This document shows, piece after piece, positions 55,501-64,000 of a DNA stretch of 64,000 bases (its first letter is position 1; every line of letters begins with the position of its first letter). The stretch is from the NCBI GenBank assembly GCA_950097015.1, contig CATNEN010000038.1:13944001-14008000 (forward strand), read 5' to 3'. The notes beneath the pieces were generated by a model that saw nothing but the letters and a program-made list of their open reading frames with translations, was not told where the DNA came from and did not search any database. The DNA comes from Macrostomum hystrix. Taxonomy: Eukaryota; Platyhelminthes; Macrostomidae. Made by a program: the position numbers and the translations under genes.

Positions 55501-58371
55501 GCCGACGTTCCGAGTCAGCGTCGCGCTCGTTCAGGCGCTGCATCAGCAGATTTTGCTGCTGTACAGCTGCGGAACTGTATTCAGCATCTCTGGCAGTGCC
55601 TAATCCCAGTCTAGTCAGCAGCCTGGCCAGCTTCACTCCGCCGCGTCGCCTGCCGCAGATCACCGCCAGCCCGGTGGCAAGGGCCAACAGGGCCGCGAAG
55701 CCAAGGAAGCCGACGACAATGGCGCCGGCTGAAGAGGATTGGAAAATGCTAGCGGAATCCGGCTGCGTCAATGACTTCAACCTGATTGGTCCGAAACGGA
55801 TAGCCGACTGGAGCCAATCAGTGGCCGAATCCTGATCATCTAGCTGGGCGATGCTGGCAGCCACTGAGGCCAGATTGCAGAAGTTGCCAGTTCGGCAGCA
55901 GTTTCTATGCGGCGACAGGTGACAAAATGAGCTGGCCAGCATTTCCAGAGTGGCCTCGTTGGCTAGGGATTTGGGATCTGCCGAGGCAACTCGATCCAGG
56001 CAACTGGTGTGGGATAGATACAGACATAGCAATGACACTTCATAGTAATTCATCATGAAATTTTAGAGATCATAGGCTACACTACAAAATCTGTAAAAAA
56101 GATTAAATGCCATAATGGACTTGTAATATTTGTTGAAGAAGGATTTTAGCCCAATAGTTAGAGCCTAGGACTCACGATTTATAGGTTGGGAGTTTGATTG
56201 ATGACTCTTCTGATACAATCTTCTGTCTGTTCTTACAATGCATATTCAGATCTGGACAATTATAGCACAGTGTGCAGTTACAAAGCTAGAATGAGTTCAG
56301 ATTTGTCCTAAATTTGACACAACACTTTGCATTGTAAAACATGTTTAGCTATTAGCTATATTTGCTATTACATCTTTTCCTCATCTGTATTATGTTACTT
56401 ATATTACTTATATTATTATAAGTACCTATAAATATACTACAATAAACATGGTCCTGTAATTATGCCTGATGAATTTAAATACTCAACTTTTATTTCTGCT
56501 TTTAATCATTTCTGTAATGATAAAATGCACATATAATAATAAATTGCACATTATAGTGCAATTGCACTATAATGTGCAATTTATTAGATAGTGCAGTTGA
56601 CATACATTTTGTCCAAACAAAATTTGTTTGAGCACACATTTTGCCTACTATGTCTATGTGTCTATAGAATACTTATTGTAAATTACATGCTGATTTATTG
56701 GATATATTTTATGACATGATCCATGTTACATGTAGAAATTATAATTTCAATATATAGAAACACATAGAATATTAAATATTCTCTGTCCAGAATGTTCTGC
56801 AATCTGCTTTGCAATATGCTTTAGAATGTTCAAAGCAAAGTGTAAAGTGTTTTTAAAAGAATATAATAGATGTCCAAACAAAGTTTTTAAGTGGAATTTC
56901 AATAAAGTGTACCCTTTTAATCTGTCTTTATTCTAATGTGCCTGTCTACATTTTTATTCCAATAGGAGCTTTGAAGGGCTCCAATTGTAAAGGAAATAGA
57001 CCTTGAAGTTTGACACATCATGCCATCATGAATTTTAGTCACTAGGGCCTATCAATTGATTTTGACGGGTCACTTCTGGTTGCAGATGCCATCTCAAATT
57101 TACCAGGTTCACTTAGCTGATATTAGTTATAATTATTGAGTCAGAAAATTCAAAGTAGAATCCTCTGCCTTGAAATCTGTTTACAAGAATTCCAAGATAT
57201 TTCTAATTTTCTAGGAATGTACAGTTTTTGCAACATTTGTTTTTCATGTTTTGTAATAGTTTTAGAAAGTTTTTCTAGGACAAGGCTTCTAAGGTAGGAA
57301 ATAGTTTCTGTGCTGTCTATTATAAAAGAAAAGCACAAAATTGGACTACCTAAGACATTTGTTCAAAACTAGAAAGAAAAAGCAATGGTCTAAATACCCA
57401 AATGATTATCCAGAATGGCTATTGTTCTTTGTTTCCTAGAAAAAAATATAGTCTTCATTTATTTACATTTACACAAGTTTACACTAACTATGCCTAACTA
57501 GCTAGCTAGAATAGCTTTAGAAATATTTAACTTGACAAAAGTAGCCAAAAAAGACACAGGAATTAAACATTAAACACAAATGTTAAGAAGCATAATATTA
57601 TCTAGACCTGCATATGAAAAACAAGAAAATGATATAAATGCTTTGAATTATCTAATAGACATAAAATTAATGAAAAAATACTTACCCAAAATTAAAATAC
57701 TTCATTGATAAAAAGTTTTTGTTCAACTCCTTGCATGCATTTGAAGTAACTTTTTCACCATTATCACAATTACTATATTTGTCAAGCTGTTGTTTACAAA
57801 TCACACTAGATAAAGAATCAATGTTAGGGTGCTTTCTTCCTTTGAAACAAAGATCATTTGAAGAAACATGGCACACAGAGTAATCCCATGATGAATTTAT
57901 TGTGCAACAAAGTGGTCTATTTAATAAAGATAAAAGATGCTGCTCAACACGAGACATACAAGATTCATCCTTTTCAATGTATGAATTGTTGTGCACATGT
58001 ATGCAACTGCGAAGCTGGACTAATTTTGTTGCAACCTTTAAGTTGTTATTCCATGCAGATAGTTGGTTTGATGTAAACAAATCTGGCTCGCAGAAAGTTC
58101 TTGATGTCATCAAGTTTAAAAAAAGCGATGAGGTGGAACTATGTAAGTCAAACCAGGTTTTGTTTATTCGATCAGTTAAGAAGCTTAACTTTAGAACTTC
58201 TTCTATTCTTGGTGAATATAAACAATATAACATTTTACATCGGTAGTTATCGGGAAAGATTGCGAAGCAAATCAGAACAAGATAAATAAACTTCTGCATA
58301 TTCATGTAGGAAAAACTTGAAGCAGACATACTTAAAAAAGAAAAACTGTTAAAAAATCCAATAAGGATCAT
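52578..58371 (-). CDS. TGF-beta/activin-type receptor serine/threonine kinase (type I)
   Basis: Five exons, 58371-57686, 56003-55316, 55093-54878, 53666-53428 and 52986-52578, fit in phase and give 745 residues. The ectodomain is large (about 300 residues) and Cys-rich, with a signal-like MNMQKFIYLVLICFAIF near the start and the CC-x4-CN ending of type I receptors (RNCCRTGNFCN). Transmembrane helix about 321-345. The GS box is weak (CYSSSGYGNPSLVQRTIARD). Kinase: GQGRFGQVFK, K473 in VAIK, L45-like DNLDAGWETQLW (closer to activin/TGF-beta than BMP receptors), H573-C574-D575 in place of HRD, DFG at 593, RVGTVRYLSPELI. It would phosphorylate R-Smads after type II activation. Exon 1 is far more AT-rich than the rest, and its join rests on splice sites alone. 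Introns carry minisatellites and another abuts the stop. A start at the second or third ATG (58305 or 58299) is possible. Confidence 0.85.
53735..54800. repeat. Intronic minisatellite, 24-bp unit
   Basis: About 44 copies of tactggaatccctactcaat plus ggtc, with ctcTAtgg/ctcAAtgg variants in recurring order (higher-order blocks of roughly 170 bp). It lies in the receptor intron between the kinase exons. Its length (a multiple of three) keeps two frames open for ~360 codons, but there is no coding signal. Confidence 0.95.
55120..55262. repeat. Intronic minisatellite, 20-bp unit
   Basis: Seven copies of tgtgccagtctggtagcaac. It starts about 25 bases from the acceptor at 55094, inside the TGF-beta receptor's intron. 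Confidence 0.92.
56537..56586. repeat. Perfect 50-bp palindrome
   Basis: The half taataaattgcacattatag plus tgcaa (56537-56561) is followed immediately by its exact complement to 56586, with no spacer. It lies in the AT-rich first intron of the TGF-beta receptor gene. Confidence 0.9.
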
Positions 58372-60050
58372 AAGAATATGAGGAGAGAGGCGTTATGCAC
58401 TATTAATCACACGCTACACATTGTGTTGACTTATCTGCTCGGTTTCGTGGAAAATTCACTCAATTTTGCAAGTTGAAGTTAATCAGTAAAATTCATAAAC
58501 ATTTTAATGAATCGGTATTGTGCACGTGAATAAGCAAAGAGTAAATAATTAAAAAAAGACACAGCGCAAATAAAATATATCCGTTTACATTTGTTTTATC
58601 AGTCCAGCTGCCAAATTGATCGTAATGGTGTTGGTTATATATAATTTATATAACTTATATTATATAAGTTGCCAGCTGGCAACTTGTACTTTTTCTTAAT
58701 TGTAAAGGCTTTGAATCCTTTGATTTATTTATGTAAGCGGTTATCTAAACTAATGGTTTGATATTTTTTATTTTCTAATTTTTTATTTTTACTGAATCCT
58801 TTCAGGGCCTAATGTATTTTAGCATAGCTGTATGTATAGTAAACTTTTTTGCCTGTGCTGTTCTACAAGGTCCTGTGCAAATAGTACCAACTTTATCCAT
58901 GGAGATCTGTGCCAATAATGCTCACCTTCTCTGCACAGCAGCTTGCTATAATAGGCTACCACATAATTGTCGATTTTATATATGCTAGGCCTATAGTCGT
59001 GATCATGCAGTTTATGCTGTAAATTTCCTGCATTAAATTTAGATGACAAAATGATGTTGGCATAGGCCTAGTTAGAGTAAAATGTCAAAAGAAAAGTTTA
59101 AGTGTAAAGTTTATGTTGCAAAAGATTGAATTGAGTCAGAAACAAGTCATTTATGGCAATATTTTACTTTATTTTGCATAGGCCTAATTATTTTTCCTTT
59201 TTAAATTGCATATTAATTTGTCATCAGACATCATAAAGTAAGGTAAGTATAGTATAGTAAAGTAAATTCACAAACTATAAGTAACTTTTGTTATTTCTAA
59301 CAAACTTTCTTATATTATAATTGGCTTATTGTTTTTTTGCTCTTCCTTATTGTTCATAAATGTTTTTAATCACAAATGTAAATCATTGCAGGTTTATTAG
59401 TTTTATTAGGCCTATTAATGTTTTTTATTGAAAATTTAAGCATGTGTTAAAAACACAATTCAATATTAACCACTTTGCACAGTTTTTTATGAATTCTAGG
59501 TGTATTTTTCTTGTTGGCATAGGCCTAATTAGGCATTAAATGAAGAAAACATCAAACTTCTTCTGGTTTATAGCCAGCATGATCCAGACTAAGGTATATA
59601 TGCTATTACACAACACCAATATTGGCCCAATGCTACATGGGCTATATGAGTTTAATCAGTAGAAAGTTTATGACTTCACTTGTTGTTATGATCGCAATCA
59701 CAATGTGTCCAAACAATGACCTATTAGTACTAGGTAGGCCTAATAGTCAACCTACCTTTGTCCTAGGTCTAAGATTGAGCCCTGTGAGCAAGTTTTTTGT
59801 TATTGGCCTAGTTGTATTAGCATATTTTATGGCTTATGTTAAGTTTAAGGTTAAGTCAACTGAATTTGAGTAAATCTATGAGAGTTCATAGGCTATAGGA
59901 CATTTTCAGAGTAGAAATTTATATTACAACTTATTAGTGATTTCTCTCTTGGTTTGTAGGTTACATTTTATATATTTAAATAAGTATTTTTGCTGCTTTA
60001 ATGTTCTTTGCCGTGAACTGTCCACTCCAGACTGACCAAGACTAGGCCCA
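58372..60050. other. AT-rich divergent intergenic region
   Basis: No gene supported. It lies between the start codons of the TGF-beta receptor (minus) and the STXBP4-like gene (plus). There are six TAGGCCTA octamers (58986, 59063, 59179, 59407, 59520, 59735) and a perfect 20-bp palindrome (aagttgccagctggcaactt, 58666-58685). It has no minisatellites. Confidence 0.55.
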
Positions 60051-62139
60051 ATGACGCAAGACACACGCAGTCAGCAGCAGAAGCATCAGCACCACCAAGA
60101 AGAGGAGTTGCTGGAGATTGACCTACCAGCGTACAGTCCCAGCAAGCCTCTCGGCATTGAGTTTCTATTTGGCCATCTCGATCTACCCCGCGGCCCAACT
60201 CGCGGCTTGTTTGTCCGGCGCATTGACAAGCGATTGTCCAATGTCGACGGCCGAGACCCAGACGCTGTTGGCGTCAGCCTGCTGGAGGAGGGCGACTTTG
60301 TACTGTCGGCCAACGGCCGGGATCTTCGAGCCGCTGCCTCGGAGGCCGCAGCCATGGAAGCCGTCCGCCAATCAGCTGGTCCGCGGTGCCGCCTGCGCAT
60401 TCTAAGAAGCGACTTTGTTCGATCGGAATTTCTCAATTGCCTCGTGCGATCTTTGAATGGCGATCGTGCTCTGCCAGCGGCCGTGGTCGACTCCGTTGAC
60501 GCGGCCAAGGCTAACGCGGCTAGGCAGCAACGACGGCAGCTGCAGTCGAAGTCGCAGCCTCGGCTGACGCAGCAGCCGCAAATCTCCACCCTGTCATCAG
60601 GAGCTCGGGTTCCATTGGCCAAGTTGGAGTCCGCCCTAGCCAGGCTGGGATATCGTTTCTCGCCGGCAGAATTGGCCCAGCTTAGAGCGGCTGTGGCTGC
60701 CGGCAGCGGCGACGATGGTGTACCGTTTGGCCGTTTCATTGCCGCAGTCAGCGACATTTGCGGTCGCCGACGAGTCGACACCAGGCCGAGCAATAACGAG
60801 GTTGACGATGCCGTTATTGGTGAGGAAAAACTATTTCTGCTTTTCCTCGCTTTTTAGAATAAAACAGAATACAGAAAAGACAGGTAAAGACATGGTGTGA
60901 GGGAAAGGAGATGGATATGATAACCATAATTATTATTATTAGTGCAGGAGGGCTGCGGGCAATGGCCATCATTTAGTGACATTTTGCCCATTTCGCTGAT
61001 TCCTTAGCACACACACACACAGATACCGTACGCAGGCTCACGCTCACTCAGGTGTGTACATCTGCTCTGACTTTCTCATGGTCAGGCAGTGTTCACTTGA
61101 ATGTTGGCCCTCTAGGGCGTAAATTGCAAGCCACCAAGCCTTCTCTCTGCATCTGCGCCCTAAATAAATATTTCCTCGTCGCTTAATCGAGCTCAGGGAC
61201 CTTGGTGCGAGAGGCAAACGCGTTAGACCACTCTGCCACTCACCCCCAAAGGACAGGATAGCTTCTGACTAGGTGTCACACCTTTCCACGAAAATGGTGC
61301 TAGATTGTTGGGTCACTCGGGTCGAAGAAGTGGAGATTGGTGGTGTGAGAGATTATTCGTCTGCTAACTTTGATTAAGGTCATGCAAAATGCAAAAAAGT
61401 AATGTTATAAAACACACTTCCAGTCGGCGCTTCGGCCACGTCGTTGGCTGCTCCACCGCCGTCTTCGCGTCATCGTCCAAACGCTGAAAAAGTTAGCCTA
61501 ACAACTTCGAAGCAGCTGACGCGAACATCAACTACGGCCACCCAAACGCTGCCGCATAGATCAGCTGACGCCGACCAATCGTCGGCTGCCGTCGCTGCTG
61601 CTGCTGCTGCCGTTGCCGAAGCCAAGTCCGAGGCTCGCGACCTCGCCGATCGGTGCGCCGCTCTGCAGCGCCGACTTGACGAGTCCGAGACCACCGGCGA
61701 GCGAGACCGGCGCCGACTGGCCGTCCTAGCTGGCGAGCTGCGCAAAGCCGGTCGCCATAACAACCGGTTGGCAACGGCGCTCCAGGCGACGCTGGATCTG
61801 CTGGGCCGCCTAAACAATCTCGATGATGCCGAGCGAGCCGAAGCCGACGCTGTTGCCGAACAGGTGGCTACGTTGCTAGGCAGCGAAGACGCCACAGGTG
61901 AGCGAGAGGATGACCTGCCGACCGGCTGGGAGTCCGCCAGAATCGGCAACAATCCCGAAACTGTTGTCTACGTGAATCACGCTGAAGGCCGAGTGGCGGC
62001 CGCTCGTCAGGCCCCAGCGCCCAGGCTGGACGGCGAGGCGGTCGGGGCTGGCGAGGGCGAGCGGCCAAAGCGGCTGCAGCGCTACAGGATGGACGTTCTG
62101 GACCGCAACGGGGTGCCGGTGCGCCAGATTGCGCTGTGA
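60051..62139 (+). CDS. STXBP4/Synip-like PDZ, coiled-coil and WW protein
   Basis: Two exons, 60051-60819 and 61424-62139, joined as G|TC (ATT G|GTGAGG; cttccag|TC), encode 494 residues (human STXBP4: about 550). The N-terminal PDZ domain, about 22-120, has GLFVRRIDK, LLEEGDFVLSANGRDL and a helix ending AVRQ. A helical EF-hand-like module runs 188-238 (LARLGYRFSPAELAQLRAAV, FGRFIAAVSDI). A coiled coil spans about 309-383. The WW domain spans about 420-453 (LPTGWESARI, TVVYVNH), where the second tryptophan is replaced (AARQAP). STXBP4 binds syntaxin-4 and regulates vesicle fusion. The role here is inferred from the domain order. The first intron contains a full-length SINE. Start: the ATG after ctaggccca, 21 bases downstream of a ccactccag acceptor-like string. 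Confidence 0.75.
60936..61252 (-). mobile_element. tRNA-derived SINE, full-length copy in intron
   Basis: On the minus strand: head gagtggcagagtggtctaac (A-box), gcgtttgcctctcgc, gagctcgattaagcgac (B-box-like). The body contains gggcgcagatgcagagagaa, cagatgtacacacctgagtg, cgaaatgggcaaaatgtcac and cccgcagccctcctgc. The tail is ATT repeats at 60936-60950. More diverged than the pair at 29 and 33 kb. Confidence 0.82.
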
Positions 62140-62289
62140 TCGGATCTGACACCGCTTCCTTACAGACTCCGTTCCGGTTTCTGTATTCCTTTTAAGTTTC
62201 AAATTTTTACTTTTTTACTATTTTGTAACTGCAAGAATAATTTCATCTGACAATTTATGAGCTAAACACACTTTCTCACTTACCTGCTG

Positions 62290-63045
62290 TACACAATCTC
62301 TGTCATTCCCTCTTATTCACTCCCGTTCACTCCCTTTCACTCCCATTCACTCCCATTCACTCTCATTCACTCCCAATTACTCTCATTCACTCCCATTCAC
62401 TCTCATTCACTCTCATTCACTCCCATTCACTCTCATTCACTCTCATTCAGTCCCATTCACTCTCATTCACTCCCATTCACTCTCATTCACTCTCATTCAC
62501 TCCCATTCAGTCCCATTCACTCTCAATCCCTCTCATTCACTCCCATTCACTCTCATTCACTCCCATTCACTCTCATTCACTCCCATTCACTCTCATTCAC
62601 TCTCATTCAGTCCCATTCACTCTCATTCACTCCCATTCACTCTCATTCACTCTCATTCACTCCCATTCAGTCCCATTCACTCTCAATCCCTCTCATTCAC
62701 TCCCATTCACTCTCATTCACTCCCATTCACTCTCATTCACTCCCAATTACTCTCATTCACTCTCATTCACTCCCATTCACTCTCATTCACTCTCATTCAC
62801 TCCCATTCACTCTCATTCACTCTCATTCAGTCCCATTCACTCTCATTCACTCCCATTCACTCTCATTCACTCTCATTCACTCCCATTCAGTCCCATTCAC
62901 TCTCAATCCCTCTCATTCACTCCCATTCACTCTCATTCACTCCCATTCACTCTCATTCACTCCCATTCACTCTCATTCACTCTCATTCACTCCCATTCAC
63001 TCTCATTCAGTCCCATTCACTCTCATTTACTCTCATTCATTTTCA
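62290..63045. repeat. Minisatellite, 10-bp units in higher-order blocks
   Basis: About 75 copies of cattcactct/cattcactcc. The ct/cc order repeats in larger blocks (for example a block ending caatccctct recurs near 62525, 62685 and 62905). It lies in the 3' flank of the STXBP4-like gene. Confidence 0.95.
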
Positions 63046-63536
63046 CTGTTATTTACCACCCGTATTACTGTTTTCCTGGCTCTCAATATCTGCCTTCTGA
63101 CACTCGTTTTTCTCCTTTCTGTTTTTTAATTCAACGTAGTTCGCATCGGTAATTATCGATCGATTGATTTTAGTTCAACAGACTAATAGGGAACGCGATG
63201 CCTTCTGAAATTGCTTTTGTGCCTAGTCTAGTCAGTCTATCATAGTATGGTTTAATGGTGTTATTCAGTTAATTGTGCACTTTTTGTATCTCCAATGTAC
63301 TTGTTTCTTCCCCACTGACTGGTACCCCAGTATTCGATTAAAAAGTTTATTTTTCGCTTTAAAGACTACTATTTTCTGAAAAGAAGCAGATTTTTAGTCA
63401 CAGTTTAATCACAATTTTGTCTTCCATTTTCAGGACAGGTCTTCCTAATTGTAAAGTACAGTTGTGTAAGACAATTTTGCTATTTTTACAGTGCCTCAAA
63501 TGCTGTTTTTAATTGTTCTTATAAGCTTTTTCCTAT
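63046..63536. other. Non-coding stretch
   Basis: No gene or array recognised. Confidence 0.35.
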
Positions 63537-63539
63537 GTG

Positions 63540-63755
63540 GATGTTTCTAAAAATAGCAACATAATAACGAACGGGGTTGCACTGAAATTTGATTCTAAAA
63601 ATAGCAACATAATAACGAACGGGGTTGCACTGAAATTTGATTCTAAAAATAGCAACATAATAACGAACGGGGTTGCACTGAAATTTGATTCTAAAAATAG
63701 CAACATAATAACGAACGGGGTTGCACTGAAATTTGATTCTAAAAATAGCAACTTC
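63540..63755. repeat. 48-bp tandem repeat with MEF2-like motif
   Basis: Four identical units plus a partial fifth, each with ttctaaaaatagcaacataa, then taacgaacggggttgcactg and aaatttga. CTAAAAATAG recurs at 63547, 63595, 63643, 63691 and 63739. Perfect identity among units means a very recent expansion. Confidence 0.95.
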
Positions 63756-64000
63756 ATAGGGATTTTCCTTAAGATTTATAAGAAAGAAATAGCTAAAAAT
63801 TTGTGTTATTAGAATGTTTTCTATTTTCCTGGCTCTTTAATGGTACATTTTTGCTTCCTATTTACATTTTTATTGTGAAACTTCTTTTTTTAAACTGCTA
63901 TTGATGGAATAAGCTTAGCCTATGAAAATTGTTTTTGTGTTTTTATCATTTTTGTCAGAAACTAGGCTGTGCCTTTAATATATTAAATATAATTTGAAAT

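Noticed and set aside
59622-59873. Plus-strand frame with hydrophobic stretches (FFVIGLVVLAYFMAYV)
   Set aside because: Lies in AT-rich DNA where hydrophobic codons are frequent. It overlaps a TAGGCCTA octamer and shows no family match.
1-64000. CRISPR array or prokaryotic origin of the tandem repeats
   Set aside because: The repeats have no unique spacers between identical units, and the genes are spliced animal genes.

Overview
This is animal nuclear DNA. The genes are metazoan families (an EGFR/ErbB-type receptor, a TGF-beta type I receptor, two polypeptide GalNAc-transferases, a PHD/RING protein, an STXBP4-like scaffold, the tRNA-queuosine subunit QTRT2 and a TIR-SAM protein). They are split by GT-AG introns and separated by long non-coding DNA with tRNA-derived SINEs. 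The overall look (GC-rich exons, an extreme load of minisatellites, splice-acceptor-like sequence next to several start codons) would suit a lophotrochozoan invertebrate such as a free-living flatworm. I cannot fix the phylum from sequence alone.

Layout from left to right. 0.5-2.1 kb (+): TIR-SAM protein, 5' incomplete. 2.8-3.8 kb (-): 3' end of an unrecognised gene. 5.2-6.3 kb (-): C2HC zinc-finger protein. 6.9-8.2 kb (-): small single-pass membrane protein. 10.7-13.2 kb (-): PHD-RING-RING protein with an acidic repeat tail. 13.2-18.2 kb: AT-rich block with a dead Merlin/ISXO2-type transposase. 19.3-24.2 kb (+) and 28.1-30.9 kb (-): two convergent GalNAc-transferase genes. 33.6-34.3 kb: a recent duplicate of a SINE plus part of a GalNAc-transferase exon. 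36.4-38.1 kb (-): QTRT2. 41.1-45.8 kb (-): intronless EGFR-like receptor. 50.2-51.2 kb (+): a doubtful small gene. 52.6-58.4 kb (-): TGF-beta/activin type I receptor. 60.1-62.1 kb (+): STXBP4-like gene.

The most striking feature is tandem repetition. About thirty unrelated minisatellites, with units of 10-48 bp and very often 20-21 bp, cover roughly a quarter of the window by my estimate. They sit in most introns, abut stop codons and also occur inside one coding region. By contrast, two AT-rich blocks lying between divergent gene starts (13.2-18.2 and about 56-60 kb) have almost no minisatellites but are rich in the palindrome TAGGCCTA. Gene models were assembled by hand from open frames, splice consensus and phase. 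Where exon phases add up to whole codons and the protein matches its family length, I say so.

The genes do not form a pathway. Two are cell-surface receptors (EGFR-like, TGF-beta type I), two act in Golgi O-glycosylation, and the others cover tRNA modification, ubiquitin/nuclear regulation, vesicle scaffolding and TIR signalling.
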